This document shows positions 26,905 to 35,829 of a stretch of DNA of 64,000 nt, one piece after another. The stretch is from Prochlorococcus sp. AG-355-N18 (GTDB lineage Bacteria; Cyanobacteriota; Cyanobacteriia; PCC-6307; Cyanobiaceae): positions 1 through 64,000 of the forward strand of contig QCEG01000006.1 of NCBI GenBank assembly GCA_003278535.1. The letters run 5' to 3'. Position numbers and translations under genes: made by a program. Position 1 is the stretch's first letter. The number at the start of each line of letters is the position of its first letter. The notes under the pieces were generated by a model. The model made no database searches. It worked only from the letters and a program-made list of their open reading frames with translations, and was not told where the DNA came from.

Positions 26905-27921
26905 CTAATCTGAATTAAATCTACATGATGACAGTTGATTTTTAATAGTTTGGTGATCTAAGTTTTTCCCAATTAATACTATCTTGTTAGATTTTTCTTT
27001 TGTCCATTCCTCATCATCAAGAGAAAACCGCTTTCCAGATAGGTGAAAAATGTGTTTTCTTTCACTTTCCATAAACCATAATATTCCTTTTGCTCTAAAT
27101 ACATTTTGTGAGATTTGATTATCTAAGAAATATTGAAACTTTCTTAAAGAAAATGGTTCAAATGTCTCATATGAAACTGAGGTAAAACCCTCAATATTAT
27201 TGGTCAAATCGTGGGAATGAGAAGAGTGATCGTGGGAATGAGAAGAGTGATCGTGGGAATGAGAAGAGTGATCTTTTGAATTTTGTTCTGCATTTTTCTC
27301 GAATTCAAAAGTATCCGTCTCAAATAGACCCACGCTCATTATTGTATGTAATGGAACTTCACTGTTGGTTGATCTCAAGATCCTTGGTTCTTTTTTTATT
27401 TTATTTATAAACTCCTCTATTTTCTTTAATTGTTTGTCATTTACTAAATCAGATTTATTTAGAAGAAGGATATCTCCGTATAAAATTTGAGAAAAGGCGA
27501 CACTTGTATTATTAATTTCAAAATCAAAATTTTCTCCATCAATGACAGTGATTATCGAATCTAATCTTACTTTTTCCCTAAGGTCACCTGCCGCAAAAGT
27601 CATGGCTACTGGTAATGGATCTGCTAATCCAGTTGTTTCAACAATCAAATAGTCTAATTTTTCAGCTCTTTCTAAAACTTTGGATACGGTATTTAATAAT
27701 TCGCCATTGATAGAGCAACATATACATCCATTATTTAATTCGATCATATCTTCTGAGCCTTCTATTATTAAGTCATTATCTATTCCGATCTCTCCAAATT
27801 CGTTGACTAAAACAGCTGTTTTAATACCAACTTGATTTTTTAAAATATGATTTAGAAGTGTAGTTTTGCCAGAACCTAAAAATCCACTAATAATAGTAAC
27901 TGGCAATAAATTTTTAGACAT
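26905..27921 (-). CDS. COG0523 (CobW-like) metal-chaperone GTPase
   Basis: 338 residues. A G3E P-loop GTPase: GFLGSGKTTLLNH, the CxCC metal motif in NNGCICCSINGEL, ETTGLADP and NKSD. The linker carries three exact DHSSHSH repeats (about residues 217-237), a histidine-rich metal-binding stretch, before a CobW C-terminal domain with FRAKGILWF. Members (ZNG1, YeiR, CobW) deliver Zn or Co to client enzymes. True CobW is less likely because no cobN neighbour is visible. It is third in the yjbQ-phhB-(this)-futB run, so the metal may relate to iron or zinc stress. Confidence 0.88.
   Translation of the reverse strand: MSKNLLPVTIISGFLGSGKTTLLNHILKNQVGIKTAVLVNEFGEIGIDNDLIIEGSEDMIELNNGCICCSINGELLNTVSKVLERAEKLDYLIVETTGLADPLPVAMTFAAGDLREKVRLDSIITVIDGENFDFEINNTSVAFSQILYGDILLLNKSDLVNDKQLKKIEEFINKIKKEPRILRSTNSEVPLHTIMSVGLFETDTFEFEKNAEQNSKDHSSHSHDHSSHSHDHSSHSHDLTNNIEGFTSVSYETFEPFSLRKFQYFLDNQISQNVFRAKGILWFMESERKHIFHLSGKRFSLDDEEWTKEKSNKIVLIGKNLDHQTIKNQLSSCRFNSD
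27211..27273 (-). repeat. Three perfect 21-bp tandem repeats inside the COG0523 gene
   Basis: The unit gtgggaatgagaagagtgat plus one c (plus strand) is repeated three times without mismatch and encodes DHSSHSH on the minus strand. Identity at silent positions indicates recent duplication, so copy number may vary between strains. Confidence 0.9.
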
Positions 27922-27950
27922 TTTGAATAGTTGAAAACAAGTTTATATTT

Positions 27951-28241
27951 TTATTGATCGAAAATTTTGTTGATTTCCGAAGCTAATGTTTGATCCAGAT
28001 TCGTAATACCTCCAAGATCATGTGTATTTAATTTAATTATTACTTTTGCATAAACATTCTCCCAGTTAGGATGATGATTATATTTTTCACAGATTAAAGC
28101 AACCTTAGTCATAAAAGCAAAGGCTTCAATAAAATTAGCGAAGTTAAATTCTCTTTGGATTTGTTTAGATTTAATTTCCCAGCCAGGTATTTTGACAACT
28201 AATTCATTCAATTCTTCATCTTGCAAAATGTAGGGTTCCAT
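27951..28241 (-). CDS. phhB: Pterin-4a-carbinolamine dehydratase
   Basis: 96 residues, typical length. The signature is present: the [E/D]KYNHHPNWENVYAKV block with the catalytic His-His, and LNTHDLGGITNLD. It dehydrates 4a-hydroxytetrahydrobiopterin; in bacteria without aromatic hydroxylases it is thought to act on other pterins or in folate or molybdopterin routes. It starts 36 bp after yjbQ and ends 29 bp before the COG0523 GTPase. Confidence 0.93.
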   Translation of the reverse strand: MEPYILQDEELNELVVKIPGWEIKSKQIQREFNFANFIEAFAFMTKVALICEKYNHHPNWENVYAKVIIKLNTHDLGGITNLDQTLASEINKIFDQ

Positions 28242-28277
28242 TAAATAAGAAATCTGACTTATTACATTATAAATAGC

Positions 28278-28733
28278 TTACTTTTTCTCACCAATTATAT
28301 GTATATTTATGATTCTTTCCTTTTGATCAAATCTATGTTCCCATAAATAAACTGCTTGCCATGTGCCGAGCATAATTTTCCCGTTTTGAAAACTCAAAGA
28401 TAAACAAGTGTTTGTTAGTGATGTTTTAATATGAGCTGGCATATCGTCAGCCCCTTCTTGATAATGTTTATAGGATATTTCTTTTCTATTTTTTGATAAG
28501 GTTAAGTAGGAATCATAGGGAACTATCGATTGCATATACTTTGTTAGGTCCCTCAGTACATTTGGATCTGCGTTTTCATTAATAGTTAAACTGCAACTTG
28601 TATGAAGTGAAGTTAAATTTAAAATTCCGGAATGAAAATTATTTTTTTCAACACATAAATTTAAATCATATGTGATATCAATAAGACCCTCGCCATGGGT
28701 TATGAATTTTAATTTTGAAAATATTTGTTCCAT
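28278..28733 (-). CDS. yjbQ: YjbQ (UPF0047) family protein
   Basis: 151 residues. UPF0047 signatures are complete: LTSLHTSCSLTINENADP, then HYQEGADDMPAHIKTSL, and LGTWQAVYLWEHR. These include the His and Asp residues of the family's metal/phosphate pocket. An E. coli relative has weak thiamine phosphate synthase activity; the physiological role is not known. It is the first gene of the four-gene minus-strand run and is divergent from the M32 carboxypeptidase. Confidence 0.93.
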   Translation of the reverse strand: MEQIFSKLKFITHGEGLIDITYDLNLCVEKNNFHSGILNLTSLHTSCSLTINENADPNVLRDLTKYMQSIVPYDSYLTLSKNRKEISYKHYQEGADDMPAHIKTSLTNTCLSLSFQNGKIMLGTWQAVYLWEHRFDQKERIINIHIIGEKK

Positions 28734-28802
28734 ATAATTTAAAACTTAATTAATATCCTATTATGGATAAAAAATGCATGTTTTACTGCAGACATTAAAA
28801 TT

Positions 28803-28818
28803 TTTATCTTAAGATAAA
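28803..28818. promoter_or_regulatory. 16-bp perfect palindrome upstream of the M32 carboxypeptidase
   Basis: tttatcttaagataaa is a perfect 16-bp palindrome, 22 bp upstream of the TTG start at 28840 in the divergent yjbQ/carboxypeptidase gap. It could be an operator. It is AT-rich, so chance is a real alternative. Confidence 0.25.
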
Positions 28819-28839
28819 TTTAATTTCCATTTAAATCTT

Positions 28840-30345
28840 TTGGCTGAAACTCATTGGAATAATCTGGGTGCTTATCTTAAAGAAACACAAATATTAGGTT
28901 CAATCCAAAATACACTTTATTGGGATCAGAATACTGGAATGCCAAAGAAAGGTGCTTCTTACAGGTCTGAACAACTTACTTATATTGCAAAAGTATTGCA
29001 TGAAAGAAATTCTTCCGAGGAATTTTCTAATTTAATACAATCTGCTAAAAATGAATTAGTAGATATTGAACGAAATTCCGATAATCAACTTTTCATAAAA
29101 GATAAAGAAAGAAATATTAGTCTTTTATTGAAGCAATTTAATAGAGAAAGAAATTTAGATCCTAAATTAGTTGAGTCTCTAGCAAAGGCAAAATCTAAAG
29201 GGTATGAAAGCTGGCAAGAAGCTAAGGAAAAATCAGATTTTAAAATTTTTCTTCCTTTCTTTGAAGAATTAGTTAAATTGCGGATTGAAGAGGCAAAACA
29301 AATATCTATTCAATGTTCACCTTGGGAGACATTAGCCCAACCCTTTGAGCCTGAATTAAATTTGAAATGGTTGAATAAAATTTTTCAACCTTTGAAAGAA
29401 ACCATCCCAGGCTTAATTAGAGGAATGAACAAGTCCCAAAAAAATCATTGGGATTTAAGTCCAGAATCTCAAAAAAATTTATGTTCTAAATTACTTGACG
29501 AATTTGGAAGAGATAGAGATCTCGTTGTTGTTGGACAATCTCCCCATCCGTTCTCGATTACATTAGGGCCGAATGATTTTAGGATCACTACAAGAATTGT
29601 TGAAGGTGAACCATTATCAAGTTTTTTAGCAACTGCGCATGAGTGGGGGCATTCTATTTATGAGCAGGGTTTACCATCTCAAAGTCATCAATGGTTTGCT
29701 TGGCCTTTAGGTCAAGCAACCTCTATGGGTATACATGAAAGTCAATCTTTATTTTGGGAAAATAGAATAGTAAAATCCAAATCTTTTTCAAAAAGATTTT
29801 TTAAAAAATTTGTTTCGGCTGGATGTTCTCTTAAAAATTATTTAGAACTATGGAAATCTATTAATCATTTGGAAGCAGGATTAAATAGGGTTGAAGCGGA
29901 TGAATTGACTTATGGCTTACACATATTAATAAGAACCGAACTTGAAATAGATTTAATTGAAAGAGGGTTGCCTGCTGAAGATATTCCAACAGAATGGAAT
30001 AAAAGATATGATGAACTCCTAGGAATTAAACCATCTAATGATTCAGAAGGTTGTCTTCAGGATGTTCATTGGAGTGAAGGGGCGTTTGGATATTTCCCCT
30101 CATATTTGTTAGGACATGTTATAAGTGCGCAAATATCTTCTCAAATGGAAAGAGACGTAGGTTTGATTGACAACTTAATTGAAAATGGTGAATATAAAAA
30201 GATAATCTTTTGGTTAAAAAATAATGTACATAAATATGGCAGATCAGTTAATTGTATTGAGTTGGTAAGAGCTGTAACTAATGAAGAACTATCGCCAAAC
30301 TATTTTATTAATCATTTAAGGTCTAAAATAAATGATTTTTGCTGA
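28840..30345 (+). CDS. Thermostable-type carboxypeptidase (M32, Taq family)
   Basis: 501 residues from a TTG at 28840. The zinc motif HEWGH (in ATAHEWGHSIYEQG, near residue 267) and the downstream ESQSLFWENRI block with the third ligand Glu identify M32. The DELTYGLHILIRTELEIDLIE and GALGYFPSY-like (SEGAFGYFPSYLLGHV) motifs are also typical. It removes C-terminal residues from peptides in the cytosol, probably in protein turnover. It stands alone, followed 60 bp later by a pyrophosphatase gene on the same strand. Confidence 0.95.
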   Translation: MAETHWNNLGAYLKETQILGSIQNTLYWDQNTGMPKKGASYRSEQLTYIAKVLHERNSSEEFSNLIQSAKNELVDIERNSDNQLFIKDKERNISLLLKQFNRERNLDPKLVESLAKAKSKGYESWQEAKEKSDFKIFLPFFEELVKLRIEEAKQISIQCSPWETLAQPFEPELNLKWLNKIFQPLKETIPGLIRGMNKSQKNHWDLSPESQKNLCSKLLDEFGRDRDLVVVGQSPHPFSITLGPNDFRITTRIVEGEPLSSFLATAHEWGHSIYEQGLPSQSHQWFAWPLGQATSMGIHESQSLFWENRIVKSKSFSKRFFKKFVSAGCSLKNYLELWKSINHLEAGLNRVEADELTYGLHILIRTELEIDLIERGLPAEDIPTEWNKRYDELLGIKPSNDSEGCLQDVHWSEGAFGYFPSYLLGHVISAQISSQMERDVGLIDNLIENGEYKKIIFWLKNNVHKYGRSVNCIELVRAVTNEELSPNYFINHLRSKINDFC

Positions 30346-30408
30346 AACATTACTTTTAAAGAATTTGGTTAGGTGTGAGGATGTAAGATAAACAAAAATA
30401 ATTTCTTG

Positions 30409-30996
30409 ATGGCAAATCTAAATCAGCCCCCAAGCAGGGTTACCCCAAATTTATTGCATATACTAAATGCTTTCACTGATAGCTCAAATTCAATAATAAA
30501 CACTATCGTTGAATTGAACTCCAATACCATAAATAAATATGAATTAATTACAGAAACGGGTCATCTTAAACTTGATAGGGTAGGTTATTCATCACTTGCG
30601 TATCCTTTTGCTTATGGATGTATTCCAAGGACATGGGATGAAGATGGAGATCCACTTGATGTAGAAATTGTTGGGGTAACTGAGCCATTGATACCCGGAT
30701 CTATTGTGGAAGCAAGGATTATTGGGGTGATGAAATTTGATGATGGCGGAGAGGTCGATGATAAGGTAATAGCGGTTCTCGCAGATGATAAAAGAATGGA
30801 TCATATCTCAAGTTATGAAGACCTTGGAGATCATTGGTTAAAAGAAACAAAGTATTATTGGGAGCACTACAAAGATCTAAAAAAACCAGGAACATGCACT
30901 GTCAATGGTTTTTTTGGGATTGAAGAAGCTATTAAAGTGATTAAAGATTGTGAAGAGAGATACAAAAAAGAAATTGATCCTAAATTAGTAAATTAA
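30409..30996 (+). CDS. ppa: Inorganic pyrophosphatase, divergent family I member with intact active site
   Basis: 195 residues from the ATG at 30409; a TTG one codon earlier is also open. Compared with E. coli PPase, the active-site set can be matched: the Glu of VELNSN, NKYEL (Lys29/Glu31), LDR (Arg43), YPFAYG (Tyr51/Tyr55), DEDGDPLD (Asp65/67/70), FDDGGEVDDK (Asp97/Asp102/Lys104) and EHYKDL (Tyr141/Lys142). It hydrolyses PPi to drive biosynthesis. An extra ~25 N-terminal residues and the changed VELNSNTINKYE strand separate it from the usual cyanobacterial enzyme, whose relative is at 45.7 kb. It is convergent with hemC, with 6 bp between stops. Confidence 0.92.
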   Translation: MANLNQPPSRVTPNLLHILNAFTDSSNSIINTIVELNSNTINKYELITETGHLKLDRVGYSSLAYPFAYGCIPRTWDEDGDPLDVEIVGVTEPLIPGSIVEARIIGVMKFDDGGEVDDKVIAVLADDKRMDHISSYEDLGDHWLKETKYYWEHYKDLKKPGTCTVNGFFGIEEAIKVIKDCEERYKKEIDPKLVN

Positions 30997-31002
30997 CTAA
31001 TT

Positions 31003-31953
31003 TTATTTTTCTCTAAATTTTTCAAATATCTTGCTTAGTATTTCTTCGGCACCTTGCTGCTTTAATTTTTTAGCTAGTTCTTTGCCTACTTCTTCGGGAT
31101 CATTAATATTGCCAATATATTGATCTTTAATAAGCCTTTCTCCATCAAGAGATGCAACCATACCAGTAAGGCAAAGTTGTTCATCCTGAATTTTACTATT
31201 CACACCTATTGGGACTTGGCATCCACCTTCAAGCTCTCTTAAAAAAGCCCTTTCTGCCAGACATCTTTGACTGGTGGGTTTATCTTCTAAGATATTTATA
31301 ATTTCTAAAACTTTTTTATCATCAGATTTACATTCAATACCTAGTGCTCCTTGGCCAACGGCATGAAGGGAAACTTCACTTGGGATGATCTGGTGAATTC
31401 TTGATTCAAAGCCTAATCTCTTTAACCCAGCGGCCGCAAGAATTATACAATCAAATTCTCCTGCATCTAATTTTTCAATTCTTGTAATAACATTTCCCCT
31501 AATATCTTTGAAAACAAGATGTGGGTACTTATTTCTTAATTGTGCAAGTCTTCTTAGGGAGCTTGTTCCAACAATCGAACCCTCAGGTAAGTTTTCTAAT
31601 TTATAACAGTCATTTTTTTTGTTTACTACTAAAGCATCTGCAGGATCCTCCCTTTTTGTGATGCATCCTAATTTAAGGCCATTAGGCAAATTGGTTGGTA
31701 AATCTTTTAGAGAATGTACTGCTATATCTGCATGGCCTACAAGCATTTGTGCTTCAAGTTCTTTTGTAAATAAGCCTTTGTCGCCTATTTTTGCTAAGGC
31801 TACATCAAGGATTTTGTCACCTTGAGTTGCCATAGCTTCTATAGATACCTCTAAATTGGGATTATTCCTTTCTAGTTGATCTTTAACCCATAAAGTTTGA
31901 ACCATTGCTAGCTTACTTCTTCTACTAGCTATTTTTAGCTTAAAATTAGTCAT
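31003..31953 (-). CDS. hemC: Porphobilinogen deaminase (hydroxymethylbilane synthase)
   Basis: 316 residues, standard. The N-terminal [19 protein letters not shown], the VHSLKDLPT Asp loop, [11 protein letters not shown] with substrate-binding Arg, and the dipyrromethane cofactor Cys in [10 protein letters not shown] are all present. It joins four porphobilinogens into hydroxymethylbilane, between HemL/HemB and uroporphyrinogen synthase. It is followed on the minus strand side upstream by rpoD, with a 97-bp gap. Confidence 0.97.
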   Translation of the reverse strand: MTNFKLKIASRRSKLAMVQTLWVKDQLERNNPNLEVSIEAMATQGDKILDVALAKIGDKGLFTKELEAQMLVGHADIAVHSLKDLPTNLPNGLKLGCITKREDPADALVVNKKNDCYKLENLPEGSIVGTSSLRRLAQLRNKYPHLVFKDIRGNVITRIEKLDAGEFDCIILAAAGLKRLGFESRIHQIIPSEVSLHAVGQGALGIECKSDDKKVLEIINILEDKPTSQRCLAERAFLRELEGGCQVPIGVNSKIQDEQLCLTGMVASLDGERLIKDQYIGNINDPEEVGKELAKKLKQQGAEEILSKIFEKFREK

Positions 31954-32050
31954 TAAATATTATTTTGAGTTTGAATTAAAAATTAAGTCGAATCTATTTT
32001 AGGCTATTATTTTGCCAGTTTTTAAAGCTAAATATTATACTTAACTTTTT

Positions 32051-33232
32051 TTATTTTATATATTCTTTTAAAACCCCATTTCGATTTGGATGTCTAAGTT
32101 TTCTTAGGGCTTTTGCCTCTATTTGTCTAATTCTTTCTCTCGTCACATCAAAAATCTGGCCAATTTCTTCAAGAGTTTTCATTCTTCCATCATCAATTCC
32201 ATATCTCAATCTGAGAACATCTCTTTCTCTTGGACTAAGAGTGGCTAATACTCCTTCCAAATCTTCTCTTAGTAAAGTTTTAGAAACATCTTGCTCTGGA
32301 TTTTCTATATCAGCCTCTATAAAGTCTCCTAGTCTTGAGTCTTCTTCTTTCCCTATTGGAGTTTCTAAAGAAATAGGAAGTTGCGCACTTTTAGCTATAA
32401 ATCTTAATTTTTCAATTGTCATTTCCATACTCTCGGCGATTTCTTCTTCACTAGGTTTCCTGCCAAATTCTTGGCTAAGAACTTTTGTGGTTTTTTTAAT
32501 CCTGGATATTGTCTCGTATAAGTGAACTGGCAATCTAATAGTTCTACTTTGATCCGCAATTGCTCTTGTAATGGCTTGGCGAATCCACCAAGTTGCATAT
32601 GTAGAGAACTTATAACCTTTTTCATGGTCGAATTTTTCCGCTGCCCTAATTAGACCCAAACTTCCTTCTTGGATTAAATCTTGAAATGATAAACCTCTGT
32701 TCATATATTTTTTAGCAATGGAAACAACTAATCTTAAATTTGATTGAACCATTTTTTCTTTAGCTCTCCTTCCTAAAAGAAGTCTTCTTCTAAATTTGGG
32801 AAGAGGCATATCTGTTAACTCGGCCCATTCTCTTACAGATGGGAAATGTCCTTTTTCAGACTCATATTGAGTTGCTAGCTCTTCTAATTGAAGTAAGTCA
32901 GCAATTTTTCTTGCAAGCTCAATTTCTTCATCTGGTCTTAAAAGTCTAATTCTTCCAATTTCTTGGAGATAAACTCTTATTGAATCTTCGGTGTAGATGC
33001 CTTTTGGCCCAAGTTTTATATTCCCGAGCCCTTTATCTTCTTCAGAATCACTAAATTCATTATTGTTATTTTTAATACTGCTTTCGTTTGACTCAGAAGA
33101 TGTTTGTAAAGTTTGACTATTTTTATTACTATCATCTTCAACTACTGTTTCTAAATTTGTATTAATTTTTTTATTGATCTTTTTTTTTGAACTGGGCTTG
33201 GAATTTTTTGATTCTGCTGCGACTGGACACAT
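32051..33232 (-). CDS. rpoD: Principal RNA polymerase sigma factor (sigma-70 group 1, SigA/RpoD)
   Basis: 393 residues. The N-terminal ~85 residues are a low-complexity Lys/Ser/Asn-rich region without a classic 1.1 domain. Region 1.2 ([16 protein letters not shown]), region 2 ([33 protein letters not shown] and [21 protein letters not shown]), region 3 and region 4 ([20 protein letters not shown], then [18 protein letters not shown]) are intact. [12 protein letters not shown] is a group 1/2 hallmark. It is likely the housekeeping sigma factor; group 2 sigmas are close relatives, but the long N-terminus and region 4 favour group 1. A strong GAAAGGAG ribosome-binding site precedes it. Confidence 0.92.
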   Translation of the reverse strand: MCPVAAESKNSKPSSKKKINKKINTNLETVVEDDSNKNSQTLQTSSESNESSIKNNNNEFSDSEEDKGLGNIKLGPKGIYTEDSIRVYLQEIGRIRLLRPDEEIELARKIADLLQLEELATQYESEKGHFPSVREWAELTDMPLPKFRRRLLLGRRAKEKMVQSNLRLVVSIAKKYMNRGLSFQDLIQEGSLGLIRAAEKFDHEKGYKFSTYATWWIRQAITRAIADQSRTIRLPVHLYETISRIKKTTKVLSQEFGRKPSEEEIAESMEMTIEKLRFIAKSAQLPISLETPIGKEEDSRLGDFIEADIENPEQDVSKTLLREDLEGVLATLSPRERDVLRLRYGIDDGRMKTLEEIGQIFDVTRERIRQIEAKALRKLRHPNRNGVLKEYIK

Positions 33233-33555
33233 AATAGACTCCTTTCTACGGTGAATTTAACTAGATAAAATTTTATTTAGGGCTAATTTGAACATTTAGT
33301 AGTAAAGTTCCCCTTTATTTTTAAAAAACATTTTCACAAAATGAGAATAAGAAAAGTTTTCTAAATTGTTGAAAAATTTAAATAGTGCTATAGATTACCT
33401 AAAGTAAAAAGTCTTGGGATTTCTCAGACAGGCAGATCATTTTTTGAAATTTCAATCAATGATCAAAGCTTCATGTCTCCCTTAAGAGCAGGATACTTAC
33501 AATGTGCAAAAAACACTTTGTGGAATGTTCAACAATCCAATACTAAGAAAAAGTT
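33233..33555. other. 323-bp gap between divergent rpoD and priA
   Basis: The rpoD-proximal half (to about 33380) is AT-rich and should hold the rpoD promoter. The priA-proximal half contains a coding-like frame without a normal start (33386-33559, described separately). I see no tRNA or convincing structured RNA in it. Confidence 0.6.
33239..33246 (-). promoter_or_regulatory. Strong ribosome-binding site of rpoD
   Basis: Reading the minus strand, GAAAGGAG lies 6 bases before the ATG at 33232. Such a full Shine-Dalgarno match is uncommon in this AT-rich window and suits a highly expressed sigma factor; it also supports the chosen start. Confidence 0.7.
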
Positions 33556-33559
33556 TTGA
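33473..33559 (+). CDS. Possible small ORF overlapping the priA start
   Basis: From the ATG at 33473 the frame gives 28 residues (MSPLRAGYLQCAKNTLWNVQ, then QSNTKKKF) and stops with TGA at 33557-33559, interlocked with the TTG start of priA at 33556-33558. The same frame is open upstream from 33386 for another 29 codons (including KSLGISQTGRSFFEI) but has no ATG, GTG or TTG there. The mixed, non-repetitive composition looks like protein rather than spacer. It may be a small gene with a rare start, a decayed gene, or chance. No family is recognised. Confidence 0.35.
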   Translation: MSPLRAGYLQCAKNTLWNVQQSNTKKKF

Positions 33560-35829
33560 AGCCGGCAAGTAATCAGTTGTTAAATATCTCCTACAAATTG
33601 GAAATTTTGCTTGATATAGGTAGTAATGAAAGCTTTTACTATTTAGATGGAAATAATCTTGGTGCAGAAGTTGGAGACATTGTAAGTGTAAGACTAAGAG
33701 GGAGATTATTGAATGGGTTGGTGATCTCCAAAACAAACTTTTCGATAATCAATAATAATGAAACAAATATTACTGGAGTAAAAAACATAAGATATTTGTT
33801 TGTTGAAAGTATTATGCAGAAAAAAATAATTGATGACTCTTGGAGAGAATTTATAGAGTCTCTAGCCTCTTTTTATATGGTTAGTAATTTAAAAATGTTT
33901 AAAACTGCATTTCCTCCTGGCTGGATTGGTAAATATAAGAATTTTTCTAAAGGTTTTAAAGATCAAATATGGATTGAAACTAAAAAAGAATTTGATACTA
34001 AGAAAAATGGATTAACCAAAAAAGAATTTTTTTTAATAAATACTTTGCCTGAAAAAGGTAATTGGCAAAGTGAATTAATAAAGTCTGGTTTTAATTACAA
34101 ACTAATTAACTCAATGGTCAGTAAAAATTACCTTGTTAAATATAAAAGAAAAAAAAATATAAATACTAAATTAAATTCCTTTTTAAATGATCCTATTGCA
34201 ACGAAAAAACCAAATCTTACAAATGAGCAAAAAATTGTATTTCAAGAATTTCAAACAATGAAACCAGGAGATGTTTTACTTCTATGGGGCGAAACAGGTT
34301 CAGGTAAAACAGAAGTTTATTTGAGAATTACTGAAGATCAATTTCTTAAGAAAAAAAGTTGTTTGATACTAGCCCCAGAAATTGGACTAATTCCTCAACT
34401 TATTGATAGGTTTAGTCGGCGATTTAATAATGTCGTTTACGAATATCATAGTAACTGTTCTCCCAATCATAGAACTTTAGTTTGGAAGAAAATTATTAAT
34501 GCTAATGAACCTTTAATAGTAATAGGAACAAGGTCCGCAGTTTTTCTTCCAATTAGGAATCTAGGATTAATAATAATGGATGAAGAGCATGATACTTCTT
34601 ATAAGCAAGATAATCCTATGCCTTGTTATGACGCAAGAGAGATTGCTATTGAAATAGTAAAAAGGAATTCTGCAAAGTTAATTTTTGGGAGTGCAACTCC
34701 ATCAATGAAGACTTGGAAAAAGTGTATTTTTGAAAACAATTTTAAATTGGTAAGAATGATTCAAAGGATATCCAGTAATGAGATTCCTGAAATAAGAATT
34801 ATTGATATGCGGGATGAGTTCAAGAAGGGAAATATGAAAATTTTTTCCAATGAATTATTACAATTGATTCCTCAACTAAGCTTAAAAAAAGAGCAGGCAA
34901 TAATTTTGATCCCCAGGAGGGGGCATAGTGGGTTTTTAAGTTGTAGAAATTGCGGATATTTAATAAATTGCCCTAACTGTGACGTCCCTTTATCGGTGCA
35001 TATTGGTTCGCATGGGAAAAAATGGTTGAGCTGTCATTGGTGTGATCATAAATCGAGATTAATCAATAGTTGTCCAGATTGTCATTCAACTGCCTTCAAA
35101 CCTTTTGGAATAGGTACACAAAGGGTAATAGAGTTTTTAAATGAAGAATTTCCTAACTTAAGAGTACTTCGTTTTGATAGAGATACAACCTCTGGAAAGG
35201 ATGGTCATAGAGATATTCTTTCAAAGTTTTCTAAAGGTGAGGCTGATATTCTTGTGGGAACTCAAATGTTGGCAAAAGGGATTGATATCCCTAATATTAC
35301 TCTTTCAGTAGTTATTGCAGCCGATGGGTTACTTCATCGCCCAGATATTTCGGCAGAAGAAAAATCATTACAATTATTTTTGCAATTAGCTGGCAGGGCA
35401 GGCAGGGCTCAAAAAAAAGGAAAAGTAATTTTTCAAACATATAAACCTAACCACCCGGTAATTTCGTATCTTAAGAAAAGGGATTATGAAAGATTCTTAA
35501 GTGAAAACTCGAAATTGAGAAAGGATGCTAATTTATTTCCATTTTGCACGATTTGCCTTCTTAAATTAGCAGGTGAAAATTATGAATTAACTGAGTCAAT
35601 TGCAATAAAATTAGCAAAATATCTACTCAATTTTTGTGAGAAAAATAACTGGAAATTAATTGGTCCTGCTCCTAGTTTAATTGCTAAAGTCGGCAAAAAA
35701 TTTAGATGGCAAATATTAATACATGGTCCTGAAGGAACAAAGATACCTTTACCTGAAAGATCAATTTTGTGGAAACTTATTCCAAAAAATGTTTTTCTAA
35801 CAATTGATGTTAATCCAGCAGAGTTATAA
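33556..35829 (+). CDS. priA: Primosomal protein N' (replication restart helicase PriA)
   Basis: 757 residues from a TTG at 33556; an in-frame TAA lies 12 bp upstream, so no longer N-terminus is possible. The N-terminal 3'-DNA-binding domain (VGDIVSVRLRGRLLNGLV) is followed by the helicase core: GETGSGKTEVYL (Walker A, near residue 245), DEEHDTSYKQ (Walker B, near 341), GSATPS. The zinc motifs are intact (CRNCGYLINCPNC and CHWCDHKSRLINSCPDC). The late TQMLAKGIDIPN and QLAGRAGRA blocks are helicase motifs V/VI. It reloads replication at stalled forks. Its stop abuts the convergent DUF3153-like gene. Confidence 0.95.
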   Translation: MKPASNQLLNISYKLEILLDIGSNESFYYLDGNNLGAEVGDIVSVRLRGRLLNGLVISKTNFSIINNNETNITGVKNIRYLFVESIMQKKIIDDSWREFIESLASFYMVSNLKMFKTAFPPGWIGKYKNFSKGFKDQIWIETKKEFDTKKNGLTKKEFFLINTLPEKGNWQSELIKSGFNYKLINSMVSKNYLVKYKRKKNINTKLNSFLNDPIATKKPNLTNEQKIVFQEFQTMKPGDVLLLWGETGSGKTEVYLRITEDQFLKKKSCLILAPEIGLIPQLIDRFSRRFNNVVYEYHSNCSPNHRTLVWKKIINANEPLIVIGTRSAVFLPIRNLGLIIMDEEHDTSYKQDNPMPCYDAREIAIEIVKRNSAKLIFGSATPSMKTWKKCIFENNFKLVRMIQRISSNEIPEIRIIDMRDEFKKGNMKIFSNELLQLIPQLSLKKEQAIILIPRRGHSGFLSCRNCGYLINCPNCDVPLSVHIGSHGKKWLSCHWCDHKSRLINSCPDCHSTAFKPFGIGTQRVIEFLNEEFPNLRVLRFDRDTTSGKDGHRDILSKFSKGEADILVGTQMLAKGIDIPNITLSVVIAADGLLHRPDISAEEKSLQLFLQLAGRAGRAQKKGKVIFQTYKPNHPVISYLKKRDYERFLSENSKLRKDANLFPFCTICLLKLAGENYELTESIAIKLAKYLLNFCEKNNWKLIGPAPSLIAKVGKKFRWQILIHGPEGTKIPLPERSILWKLIPKNVFLTIDVNPAEL

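Noticed and set aside
27211..27273. CRISPR array from the 21-bp repeats
   Set aside because: The copies are directly adjacent with no spacers and lie in frame inside a protein gene, encoding a His-rich motif.
33386..33559. Structured RNA (6S-like) upstream of priA
   Set aside because: I could not fold a long rod with a central bubble, and the stretch reads better as a protein-like frame.
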